A stretch of DNA of 64,000 nucleotides from Pseudocitrobacter cyperus (GCF_039889165.1 NZ_JAYMYY010000003.1:310001-374000); one strand, 5' to 3'. Positions 46,301 through 53,659 are shown, counted from the stretch's first letter. The notes: generated from the sequence alone by a model not told the origin. Made by a program: numbers and translations.

Positions 46301-46361
46301 GATCGGGCAAAACAAGTACAGTGAAAGCCGGGGAACATTGGGGATTAAATATCAGTTTTAA
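43308..46361 (+). CDS. Type V autotransporter, pertactin/AIDA-like
   Basis: A 1017-residue surface protein. After a signal peptide (cleavage near SVFSADIE) comes a passenger of beta-helix-type repeats up to about residue 590, then a Pro/Glu-rich linker with near-repeats APETAEEAGDTP (about 610-680). Residues 700-1017 form a pertactin-like autotransporter domain that ends in the barrel signal IKYQF. The start at 43308 (MDKNMHYVRF) is the best of several; 43320 is also possible, and no clear ribosome site helps. The linker resembles that of Salmonella BigA. Probably an adhesin. Confidence 0.85.
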   Translation: MDKNMHYVRFRKKPLAMMVSCSLLPFSVFSADIEIADKENVSAIWSFNQSVIAPASTIKTANGNITVNGSVTVDSSKISSALAKYIIYTQGSTINLGQDSTINSANSANIITVEGGGRVIASDIDIIGTEGNYAGAMGKMYGINTIAPNDNASGTFLDFSGLTRLTLNNFTGDVVGIMAECAAGIACNTSQDINLQLENIGLNVAASENATGIEASGQNIAFNESSIVIDSEGINSVINGLVADNGVIQASGYTDLTVSGNGILTAVSASGEQANIDLQGGTAITLYRYQDGEQGATGIVANDGAAVHLSDSWITLYSNAAVTDTDRFLVAQNSLGDTASHIQVDGAFTAAIDSASVKPASAIYIGAEGNSTINLNGDVTLGDLRNADIATAFLAQENGQITMKDQKLTAWGNIIADDGAIELVTADNSYLYSTLSTLNGGTVNLSLNGSNSVWDMTGNSTLSSLALSGGQINFLNESSSEFKTLTVDGDYNGDGGTLLMNVTLNGDSDSPGDKMIVTGDSSGATNVKFNNIYGHGEHTDRGIELITIAGASDGQFALDRRVGIGLYDYALVQKGQNWYLSNSVDDITTGETEAPASETETDENESATGDTPANPSPPEDAGDTPTAPETAEEAGDTPVAPETAEEAGDTPAVPATPEDAGAGDETNNVVNDDTPAQPAEEGTGNSNTSDSRYDYAKVYRPESGSYIANIAAANTLFMTRLHDRQGEHTWADPVTGERHSTTMWMRNSASHNRFEEAGGQLISRSNNYTLLIGGDVGRWSTTGQDSLRFGLMTGYSRSNSHSRSQITGYTSRGKVNGYSAGLYATWFANEETREGAWVDSWMLYNWFDNEVSGHQMRTEKYRSRGITASLEAGYALPVGSSENFSYWLEPRGQAVLMNVKADDLTEEQGTRVSSTGDGNVMTQLGVRALMKGKPEKGISDKVKFYVESNWIHNTRAFGVRMNGEKNTIQGSQNQLEARVGVEGQMSDRLALWIDAGHQIGQNKYSESRGTLGIKYQF

Positions 46362-46382
46362 CCTCTGCAGGTAATGTGTTTT

Positions 46383-46415
46383 ACGGCGTCATGGGACTCA
46401 TGATGCCGTATTTAT
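46383..46415 (+). terminator. Terminator of the autotransporter gene
   Basis: ACGGCGTCATG and CATGATGCCGT form an interrupted stem followed by ATTTATTGTTTT shortly after the stop codon. Confidence 0.6.
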
Positions 46416-46509
46416 TGTTTTCATTATCGTCAGATTTTGCGAGACAAATTGAAGGCAGCTTGAATTTATTAAGCGGGGGATAACTTCCACCTGGAATCAG
46501 CGATATCAG

Positions 46510-47208
46510 TCAATGCAAATGAACCAGGGTCAGAACCCGGTTTCCCAGAAACGCATACCAGCCCTTAAAGCGAAACCCCGCCTCATATTCATGATTAAGT
46601 GTGTGCGTCAGGCTGAAAGTAAACTGCTGCAAGTGGGGATCAATCTCGTGCAGTTCAACACTGTGAAAATCCAGGTGCGGTTGAAACTCGGGCGGGAAAG
46701 CCTTATAGGCACTTTCTTTAGCCGAAAAAAGCAGCGGCAGAATGTGGTCAGAAGATAAATCACGGGAGTTGGCCAATGTATCAATTTCTCTGGCAGAGGC
46801 AATACGCTGGCTTATTGTATCAAGAGCTATTTTCGGTGATAGTGATTCAATATCTATTCCGACCTGGCCATGGTGCATTTTGATAACGGCGGCTGAAGCA
46901 AAATTGCGATCGTGAGAAATTGCCCCACGATAGGAAGAAGGCCAGGAGGGGGCTCGATTATCCGCCATCAGCGGCGCCCGTAGCGAGATATCGAAATTCT
47001 GCAGTAATTTTTGAGCGCCAATCCGCCCAGCAAGATATTCAGCCCGACGCTGTTCTGACGCGTTCACCAACCTGCGCGGAAGCGGTACATCATAAATTCG
47101 AAACTCATCGTCCAGCGCGCCGTCCCAGGCGAAACGCAATACGGTGAAATGGATGTAATCGGGTAAGCCTTTCATTATCTGTTGTGTTTGATACCAGCAA
47201 ATTTTCAT
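46510..47208 (-). CDS. 4'-Phosphopantetheinyl transferase, EntD type
   Basis: A 232-residue Sfp/EntD-family enzyme that attaches phosphopantetheine from CoA to carrier proteins. Motifs include ISHD (His99), VGIDIES with magnesium ligands Asp119 and Glu121, and FSAKESAYKA (Lys164-Glu165). It lies 23 bp after a RhtB exporter gene on the same strand. The likely client is the free carrier protein at 51.9 kb. This locus thus carries its own activating enzyme rather than depending on EntD. Confidence 0.92.
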   Translation of the reverse strand: MKICWYQTQQIMKGLPDYIHFTVLRFAWDGALDDEFRIYDVPLPRRLVNASEQRRAEYLAGRIGAQKLLQNFDISLRAPLMADNRAPSWPSSYRGAISHDRNFASAAVIKMHHGQVGIDIESLSPKIALDTISQRIASAREIDTLANSRDLSSDHILPLLFSAKESAYKAFPPEFQPHLDFHSVELHEIDPHLQQFTFSLTHTLNHEYEAGFRFKGWYAFLGNRVLTLVHLH

Positions 47209-47230
47209 GGTTACTCCGCGGATTTACACA

Positions 47231-47827
47231 TCAGATAGCGATGGAATGGTAAACCATTGAAGCAGCGAAGCTCGCCATCGCCAGCGACAATCCGCGATAA
47301 AAAAACATCGGCCATAATCGTGATTGCTGCAGGCCTTGCCTGGCAATCCCCTTCCCACAGGCAACCCATATAAAAGAGAGAGGCAATAGCGCGACAAAAA
47401 CACTCAGCATGGCGGCAGTGAAAGCCTGAAGCTCTCTGAAAGCAATTGAAGGAATGATATATGTCGCAAAGACGAATGATTTAGGGTTAAACAACGTGGT
47501 AATAAATATGGTTTTCATTTCAATGTTCGCTGGTTGAGTTTGTAATGAAAAGCCCCAGACTTTAACGGCCAGCCAGGCGACATAGAATGCTGATAATAAT
47601 TTAATAATACCGAGTAAAAACGTGCCATGTTGAGCTAAAACACTTACAATAACGCCCCAAAAGGTGATTGCACAAAAGTATCCTCCCCATTCGGCAATGA
47701 TCATTTTTATACTTGGCCTGATACCGCAGGTGTATCCTGAGAAAAGGAGGAGAGTATTGGTTGGGCCGGGCATTACAAGCAACAACATGCCAGAAACCAT
47801 AATTTTAATGCAGTCATTCAGTAACAT
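47231..47827 (-). CDS. LysE/RhtB-family amino acid exporter
   Basis: A 198-residue inner-membrane protein with about six hydrophobic segments and the family start MVSGMLLLVMPGPTNTLLL. RhtB-family members export homoserine, threonine or lysine. Its place beside a threonine-activating pathway suggests it exports threonine or the modified product. It is transcribed away from the XRE-cupin regulator and forms an operon with the phosphopantetheinyl transferase. Confidence 0.88.
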   Translation of the reverse strand: MLLNDCIKIMVSGMLLLVMPGPTNTLLLFSGYTCGIRPSIKMIIAEWGGYFCAITFWGVIVSVLAQHGTFLLGIIKLLSAFYVAWLAVKVWGFSLQTQPANIEMKTIFITTLFNPKSFVFATYIIPSIAFRELQAFTAAMLSVFVALLPLSFIWVACGKGIARQGLQQSRLWPMFFYRGLSLAMASFAASMVYHSIAI

Positions 47828-47965
47828 TTCAACCTCTGATACATTAACAAATGAGAAAAATCAGACTGATAACCCGCGTTTAAATTCATGTGTCACTTTT
47901 AAAGCTATTTTCTTCCTTAAATGTTAATATGCTACTAATTTTATCCCGACAGTGAAGATTAAAAG

Positions 47966-48538
47966 ATGAGTAATGCACAACAGAGCGATCGCTTAAAAAA
48001 AACGTACACCAACATTGGTAATAACGTAAAACAGCTACGAATAGCTCGAAATCTTTCACTTAATGAGCTAGCCAAACTTTCCGGCGTCTCCAAAGCTACG
48101 CTGTCCACGCTGGAATCGGGCGGCTCTAATCCTCGTGTAGATACACTGGATTCTATCGCCAGCGCGCTAAGGCTTACATTAGGCGATCTGCTCGGTAATA
48201 ATAACGAGCGCTATCCCTATATTGAAAAAAATGCTGACTACAAAGGTGATTATTCCCAGGTAATGAAGTTTCGCATAGGCCAGGGAAACATCACTGAAAT
48301 ATGGCATTTACAAATGAAACCGGGTGTGGTAATCAGCAGCCCGGCTCATGTATCCGGAACGCATGAACATATCATTGTCCACCTTGGCACATTACTTCTG
48401 AAAATATCTGACAATGAAAGTATTATTCTTCAACCTGGAGATTTTTATGCCTTCTCAGGTGATGTTAAACATGCTTATATTTGTGCAGATGATGCGGTAA
48501 GTGCGACGGTTATCATGTCTTACAGTACCCAGGGTTAA
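47966..48538 (+). CDS. XRE-cupin transcriptional regulator
   Basis: A 190-residue protein with an N-terminal helix-turn-helix (residues about 15-75: NLSLNELAKLSGVSKATLST) and a C-terminal cupin (about 105-185: HEHIIVHLG, LQPGDFYAFSGDVKHAY) that would bind a small ligand or metal. Regulators of this kind often control amino acid metabolism and efflux. It is divergent from the RhtB gene across a 138-bp AT-rich gap and convergent with the biosynthetic operon. It probably controls the exporter, and perhaps the whole locus. Confidence 0.88.
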   Translation: MSNAQQSDRLKKTYTNIGNNVKQLRIARNLSLNELAKLSGVSKATLSTLESGGSNPRVDTLDSIASALRLTLGDLLGNNNERYPYIEKNADYKGDYSQVMKFRIGQGNITEIWHLQMKPGVVISSPAHVSGTHEHIIVHLGTLLLKISDNESIILQPGDFYAFSGDVKHAYICADDAVSATVIMSYSTQG

Positions 48539-48588
48539 TTCTGCAGGTTAGCGGTATTATTGTGTTATCTCTTTCCTGCCCATGCTAT

Positions 48589-49305
48589 TTAGATATTAAA
48601 GAGCTTGTTCTCCTGTATAAAATACATTGTTAGCTCGCTAATCTCATGAGCCTGTGTTTCGGAAATAAAATGTCCCCCAGAGATCCCTTCCAGCCTGAAT
48701 GGCTGGAGGGTACATTCTTTCCATCGTTCCGGTGGGGAATGAAATAATGGGTCTTCTTTTCCGTAAACGGCTAATACTGGAATATCATCAAGTGCAGCGC
48801 TGTCTTCTTTGCTGATAGAATTAGCAATCTGCAAATCAGCAGATAGCACCTGCAAAAACTGCTCCAGCAAAACCGGTTCTTGCTGCAGCCAGTCAGGTAA
48901 TTGCCCGAGATGATTAGCAAAATTAAGTAATGAATCTTTTGATATTTCACTGGATTCAGTAAAATCGTAATATTTACGACAATGGATTGGCTCGTTCCCA
49001 ATCACCACAAGCATACTTTTCTGTCTGGCATCATAGAAACGGTATTTTTTGGCCATCACATATGCGATATAGGCGCCGAGACTATGGCCCATAAAAATTA
49101 TCGGACAATGGCGTGGCAATTGTGGGCAAAAGTCCTTCATCACCTGATTGATATCCGTTAGTAACGCCTCCTGACGACGGCGTCCACGGCCAGGCATTTC
49201 AAACTTACTCACATGAAAATTTGAAAAACGCTTTTCCAGCACATTAAGAGCGGCGGCGTTACCACCGGCATGATGAAACATAGCGATATGTGGCTGTTCA
49301 TTCAT
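48589..49305 (-). CDS. Type II thioesterase
   Basis: Alpha/beta hydrolase of 238 residues from the GrsT/SrfD-like family. The nucleophile is Ser75 in GHSLG, and the probable partners are Asp185 (KEDPLF) and His212 (GGHF). It would hydrolyse aminoacyl or haloaminoacyl groups from the free carrier protein. The start at 49305 overlaps the EamA gene by 8 bp; an extension 39 codons upstream is not homologous. Last gene of the operon. With no NRPS module present, it may be the product-releasing enzyme and not just a proofreader. Confidence 0.88.
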   Translation of the reverse strand: MNEQPHIAMFHHAGGNAAALNVLEKRFSNFHVSKFEMPGRGRRRQEALLTDINQVMKDFCPQLPRHCPIIFMGHSLGAYIAYVMAKKYRFYDARQKSMLVVIGNEPIHCRKYYDFTESSEISKDSLLNFANHLGQLPDWLQQEPVLLEQFLQVLSADLQIANSISKEDSAALDDIPVLAVYGKEDPLFHSPPERWKECTLQPFRLEGISGGHFISETQAHEISELTMYFIQENKLFNI

Positions 49306-50215
49306 AGCGTTTTCCTTCAGCAATACGCCCCAACAGAGCCGCACATATAATGATCCCGCCTCCTGTTGCCTGCAGCAAGCCAAGGGTTTCCCCCATAATG
49401 GTGATAGCAAACATCGCGGCAAAGGCTGGTTCGAGAGACAAGATTAACCCGACGCGCGTTGGACTGGTTATTTTAGCGGCATATAATTGCATCAGGAATG
49501 CAAATGCCGTTGCCAACAGACTCAGAAAGAGAATCAAACCCCATGTCGAAAGCGATATTTCTGGAATATATTGCAGCGCTGTAGGTTCGGTCAACATAAT
49601 AGTAACCAGGCCGAGGGCTGCGACAACCAGTAATTCAATCAATGTGATATTGATTAGCGAGTAATCTTTACCCGCGGTCTGCCGACCGAACATAAATATC
49701 TGAAAACCGCGAATCAATGCCGCCGACAAGATAAGTATATCGCCTTGATTGAACTCAATATTACCATTGGCCGTAAGGCTCAACATGCCGCCACCGGCAA
49801 GAGACATAAAACAGGTAAAATAGATGAATTTACTTTGTTTTCTCTTGCCGATAAAACGTTCAAAAAAGGGAACTAATACCACTGATAATGCAATCAAGAA
49901 ACCTGCATTCGCAGCAGAGGTGTGTTTAACGCCAAACGTTTCAAATGTCAGGATAGCATAAAGAAGCACACCAAATACGATCCCATTAATCACTTCACCA
50001 CGAGTGAAGCTGTTTAATCTGACACGCGTGCCAACAAACATGAAGGGAACAGCCAGAGCGAACCTCAGCATTAAAAACAAGGGGACAGTTACCCCTGCAT
50101 GGATAATAAGCTGCATCAAGGAATAACTTGCCCCCCATGAGAGGGCAACGGTTAATAATCCCAGATCAATTATCCAGAGTCGGCTGCGTGGCGCCAGAAT
50201 GGAATAATTAGACAT
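49298..50215 (-). CDS. EamA/DMT-superfamily exporter
   Basis: A 305-residue inner-membrane protein with about ten hydrophobic segments in two EamA repeats (WGASYSLMQL early, FAFLMQLYAAKITSPTRVGLILSLEPAFAA late). Such proteins export amino acids and metabolites. It overlaps the deacylase gene by 8 bp and the thioesterase by 8 bp, so it is tightly linked to biosynthesis and is the best candidate for exporting the chlorinated product. Confidence 0.9.
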   Translation of the reverse strand: MSNYSILAPRSRLWIIDLGLLTVALSWGASYSLMQLIIHAGVTVPLFLMLRFALAVPFMFVGTRVRLNSFTRGEVINGIVFGVLLYAILTFETFGVKHTSAANAGFLIALSVVLVPFFERFIGKRKQSKFIYFTCFMSLAGGGMLSLTANGNIEFNQGDILILSAALIRGFQIFMFGRQTAGKDYSLINITLIELLVVAALGLVTIMLTEPTALQYIPEISLSTWGLILFLSLLATAFAFLMQLYAAKITSPTRVGLILSLEPAFAAMFAITIMGETLGLLQATGGGIIICAALLGRIAEGKRYE

Positions 50216-50888
50216 GACATTCCTCTAGCGGGACATGCCCGGCATCATAGCTGATACGTAGCGTACCCTTTTTAAACTTTATCGCCTTAATGCTAAATGA
50301 GCTAATTTTTGCCAAATCATCTGTGTGCGTCCCGGCACAAGGCATCGCCTCTGATTGGTTAATCTGGCATAGCCGGGTGGAACCCTCGAACCAACTACGG
50401 ATTTCCGCACCCTTTTGCAGACGCTGGCAAATAATGCGCTCAATTTCAGCCGCATCCAGCCGATCGGCTGGAATAGCTGAAGCATCAATGGCGCTAAATT
50501 CCACCCGCGACTCACCGGGGAAATGATGCCCGCGGACAGCCATCCACCCGAACTGACGCATTTCCCAGTTCAGTAAATGCCCGGCAGTATGCAGTGCTGC
50601 ATGGTAAGCGCGAGCATCTGCGGATACAACTGATGAAACTTTTGTTTCTACCGGCGGCGAAAAAGGAGCCTGCGGATAAAGAACCACTAAACCTGATTCC
50701 TGTTTTTTTACCACCACCGGGATGTCATTAACCCACCCAAGATCGGCAGGCTGCCCGCCTCCCTGCGGATGAAAAATATTATCCTGCAGGGCAATCCATT
50801 GCCCTCCTTCATCTGCGCCGGTAGCAATGACATCGCTTAATATATCAAAGCGATAAGTGTCCTCCAGATAACACTGGTTTTGTTGCAT
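50208..50888 (-). CDS. AlaX-type aminoacyl-tRNA deacylase
   Basis: A 226-residue free-standing relative of the AlaRS editing domain. It has PQGGGQPADLG (residues 41-51) and the zinc site HTAGH (His100, His104) with CAGTH (Cys184, His188). AlaX proteins hydrolyse wrongly charged tRNAs. Placed between a threonine halogenase and an exporter, it probably removes the chlorinated amino acid from tRNA-Thr or tRNA-Ala. The fluorothreonyl-tRNA deacylase FthB of Streptomyces cattleya is the closest known precedent. The chlorothreonyl substrate is inferred. Confidence 0.88.
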   Translation of the reverse strand: MQQNQCYLEDTYRFDILSDVIATGADEGGQWIALQDNIFHPQGGGQPADLGWVNDIPVVVKKQESGLVVLYPQAPFSPPVETKVSSVVSADARAYHAALHTAGHLLNWEMRQFGWMAVRGHHFPGESRVEFSAIDASAIPADRLDAAEIERIICQRLQKGAEIRSWFEGSTRLCQINQSEAMPCAGTHTDDLAKISSFSIKAIKFKKGTLRISYDAGHVPLEECHV

Positions 50889-50904
50889 AGCGATAATCCT
50901 TAGT

Positions 50905-51846
50905 TTATACAGAAAGAGGAGTAAATGGATTTCCGAGCAAATTATGGGTTGCTATACGGTTATTAGCATTACGACTTTGGCCAGCAACGATCACGCAGCC
51001 AAATTTATCCAATGGGATATTACCGCCGTACTCATGCACATGATCGGTATTGGGATAAATATCAACAAAACTGGGTGCGTAGCGGGTAGCGAAGCCCATC
51101 CGATACATCTTATCAGAGATATTAGGATAGGAAGCATGCATCAACGTTGACCAAAAGATGACGCATTGGCCGGCTTTCATCTCCAACGGGACGGCCTGTT
51201 TTTCATCAGGATGCCAGTCCGGATCTATTTGCAGGTCACGATAATCATAACCAAAGAATCCACGGCTCTTACCTTCCTTTTCAACATTATTAATAATATC
51301 GCTTTGATATTGCATTGATTTATTTTCATCATAATTCATTTTATGATGGGTGCCAGGCATAATTTCCAGACAACCATTCTCAATGGTTGAATCGGTAAAG
51401 GCAGTCCAGACCGTTAAGGTTCCTTTGCCAAACTGATCTTCAGTTTCTCCTGGCCAAAGAATTTGCGGTTTTCCACTGGCGTTAGCAAATGTATCGGCCT
51501 GATGCCAATCAGTACCTTCATCACCAGGGTATTTAGGGAAGAACTCTGTACGCCAGCATAGAACGTCATCGCCAAGAATATCTGATACCGGTGCCACAAT
51601 TTTGGGATTAGTGACATGCTGGCTAAGTTTATTGATGTCAAGATGACGATCGTAATTGGATATATTTGTCGCCGCACCGTAAGAGTCTGATGGGTAAGCA
51701 GCATTAGAACGATCTGGTAATTGCCGACGAACCGCACTCCAAATTTCCGCCATTTCTTCTGGAGAATAAACAGTAATTGGGCCGATGTAACCATTTTTAT
51801 GGAAGCTGGCAATTTGCTCTTCAGACAAATGAATTTTGTTTGACAT
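50905..51846 (-). CDS. SyrB2-like non-heme iron/2-oxoglutarate halogenase
   Basis: A 313-residue homologue of the syringomycin halogenase SyrB2, sharing long stretches such as EFFPKYPGDEGTDWHQADTF and GQCVIFWSTLMHASYP. The iron site is His115-x-Ala117 plus His237. Ala117 replaces the carboxylate used by hydroxylases, which leaves room for chloride and marks true halogenases. SyrB2 chlorinates C4 of L-threonine bound to a carrier protein. Arg255 is a probable 2-oxoglutarate ligand. The gene follows the carrier protein by 25 bp. Confidence 0.94.
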   Translation of the reverse strand: MSNKIHLSEEQIASFHKNGYIGPITVYSPEEMAEIWSAVRRQLPDRSNAAYPSDSYGAATNISNYDRHLDINKLSQHVTNPKIVAPVSDILGDDVLCWRTEFFPKYPGDEGTDWHQADTFANASGKPQILWPGETEDQFGKGTLTVWTAFTDSTIENGCLEIMPGTHHKMNYDENKSMQYQSDIINNVEKEGKSRGFFGYDYRDLQIDPDWHPDEKQAVPLEMKAGQCVIFWSTLMHASYPNISDKMYRMGFATRYAPSFVDIYPNTDHVHEYGGNIPLDKFGCVIVAGQSRNANNRIATHNLLGNPFTPLSV

Positions 51847-51871
51847 GGTAATCTCCAGTGAGTAATTGGTT

Positions 51872-52123
51872 TTATTTAATGCTGTAAAATGTTTCGCTAA
51901 GCGTGCTGTTATATAGACGCTCCATGGACAACGTTAAATTAAATTCATTTCGCACACGTTCATTAAGTGCAATGGCAATCATGGAATGCCCGCCAATATC
52001 AAGGAAATTATCTTCAGCGCTTACTGGTTTTTCTAAAATACCTTGCAGCCATGCAATATACTGTTGTAATGCTAGTACTTTTACCTGTTCTTTATTGACA
52101 TCATCTAAATCAACTGCGTTCAT
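51872..52123 (-). CDS. Free-standing peptidyl carrier protein
   Basis: An 83-residue carrier domain with the phosphopantetheine attachment motif DIGGHSMIAIAL, Ser47 being the modified residue. It would hold L-threonine as a thioester for the halogenase. In syringomycin synthesis the adenylation and carrier domains are fused in SyrB1; here they are separate genes 3 bp apart. Confidence 0.93.
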   Translation of the reverse strand: MNAVDLDDVNKEQVKVLALQQYIAWLQGILEKPVSAEDNFLDIGGHSMIAIALNERVRNEFNLTLSMERLYNSTLSETFYSIK

Positions 52124-52126
52124 AAT

Positions 52127-53659
52127 TTACTCCACAGAAAGTTTCAGGTGTTGTTTGTCGATTTTTCCATTAATGGTTTTCGGTATAGCATCAAAACCGC
52201 GATAGCGAATAGGTCGCATATAAATTGGTAATAACTCCTTCGCCAATTTATGTAGCTGTTCAATAACATCTGCTTTATTGTCAGTTGATGCAAAACAACA
52301 AACCAGATGATGGCCAAGTGTTTCTGAATGAGACGTTATGACGGAAATGTCGATAATCGATTCAAGCTTTGCCAGCACAGATTCGATCTCACCAATTTCG
52401 ATACGATAACCATTTATTTTTACCTGTTGATCGCAACGCCCCATATAAACTAATTTACCTGTGAGATCATATTGAACAAGATCCCCAGTACAATAATAAC
52501 GTTCGGTAATGTTATTTTTTTTAGCCAAAATAAATTTACCATTGGTATCATTATTCTGGTTCAGGTAACCCGGAGTGACTTGCGGGCCACAGAGAAGTAA
52601 TTCTCCATAACCTGATTGCTGATTACTCTCATCAAGAGGCCGAATGATGTAATCGAATCCAGGTAATAATTCACCAATGATCGACTCTGTACGTTCCAGA
52701 TCATCATCACTGATAATATGCCAACTTGAATGAACAGTCGTTTCGGTAATGCCGTACATATTGACCAGTAAAGGAGACATCAGCCCAAAATGCTGCTGCC
52801 ATTGTTTGAGCATCTGAAAATTAAGTCTTTCGCCACCAAAAACAACAAATCGTAAAGCCAATGACCCCTTAGGGAATTGACAGAGCCGAGGGGCATTAAT
52901 GGAAAAAGCACCAGGCGTCTGATTAAGTAAAGTAATTTTTTGATCGTGAACGAGCTGTGCCAGTTTATCTGGGGTCAAACGTGTTTCATTATCTGGAATG
53001 ACAAGCTTTCCACCATAAGCTAAAACTGACCACATTTCCCATACTGAAAAATCAAATGCATAGGAATGAAAAAGCACAGTGGTATCATCTTCGTTGAACT
53101 TAAACACAGGTTCCGTTGCACGAAAGAGAGCACGCAAATTATTATGGGTGATCGGGACACCTTTCGGGTTACCTGTCGTGCCCGAAGTATAGATAATATA
53201 TGCTGTTCCTTCCGGAACGGCCTCATTCAGTAATGAATCGGCAATAACAGATACCGATAACATCTGGTATATGCTTTTTGCCTGAAAGTTACCAAAGTTT
53301 GAATGACCGCTCTCATTGATAATCATGCGAGGCTGAGAATCATTCAGTATCAGACTATTGCGCGCGAGTGGCGCATTCCGGTCTAGCGGTACATAAGCTG
53401 CACCCATGAACTGAATCGCCAAAATAGAGGCGATTAACTCGGCGCCTGGTGGCAGCTCTATTGCAACCCGGTCACCTGCGTGAACACCTTCGTCCTTCAG
53501 GGCCTGTACAATCCTGAGCATCCAGTTTCTAAGCTCGTCATAGCTGATCTCATGGTTGGGATCTTTAACCGCAACCCTCTGTGGACATTTCCAGGATACT
53601 GCCCAAAAAAGCGCAATCTGAGTTAGTGCATCGTGTGCCCGTGAATCAATGATTCTCAT
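52127..53659 (-). CDS. Stand-alone L-threonine adenylation enzyme
   Basis: A 510-residue NRPS adenylation protein. Core motifs are IIYTSGTTGNPKG (155-167), FDFSVWE (202-208), NMYGITETT (300-308), YYCTGD (388-393) and NGKIDK near the C-terminus. Aligned with the GrsA Phe domain, the pocket reads D203, F204, W207, N246, V273, G275, M301, V309, H310 plus the Lys of GKID, that is DFWNVGMVHK, the established threonine code. First gene of the operon, with a strong AGGAGGG ribosome site. No condensation domain is attached. Confidence 0.93.
   Translation of the reverse strand: MRIIDSRAHDALTQIALFWAVSWKCPQRVAVKDPNHEISYDELRNWMLRIVQALKDEGVHAGDRVAIELPPGAELIASILAIQFMGAAYVPLDRNAPLARNSLILNDSQPRMIINESGHSNFGNFQAKSIYQMLSVSVIADSLLNEAVPEGTAYIIYTSGTTGNPKGVPITHNNLRALFRATEPVFKFNEDDTTVLFHSYAFDFSVWEMWSVLAYGGKLVIPDNETRLTPDKLAQLVHDQKITLLNQTPGAFSINAPRLCQFPKGSLALRFVVFGGERLNFQMLKQWQQHFGLMSPLLVNMYGITETTVHSSWHIISDDDLERTESIIGELLPGFDYIIRPLDESNQQSGYGELLLCGPQVTPGYLNQNNDTNGKFILAKKNNITERYYCTGDLVQYDLTGKLVYMGRCDQQVKINGYRIEIGEIESVLAKLESIIDISVITSHSETLGHHLVCCFASTDNKADVIEQLHKLAKELLPIYMRPIRYRGFDAIPKTINGKIDKQHLKLSVE

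Noticed and set aside
49306..49422. N-terminal extension of the thioesterase inside the EamA gene
   Set aside because: MNEQPHIAMFHHAGG is the normal start of the family; the upstream part is antisense-like Cys/Arg-rich sequence.
50208..50888. Fragment or duplicate of alaS
   Set aside because: It is a complete free-standing editing protein with its own start and full zinc site, and it differs clearly from the AlaS editing domain at 9.3-11.9 kb.
50905..51846. Annotation as ectoine hydroxylase or generic phytanoyl-CoA dioxygenase
   Set aside because: The carboxylate of the iron triad is replaced by Ala117, and long stretches match SyrB2, so a halogenase is the better call.
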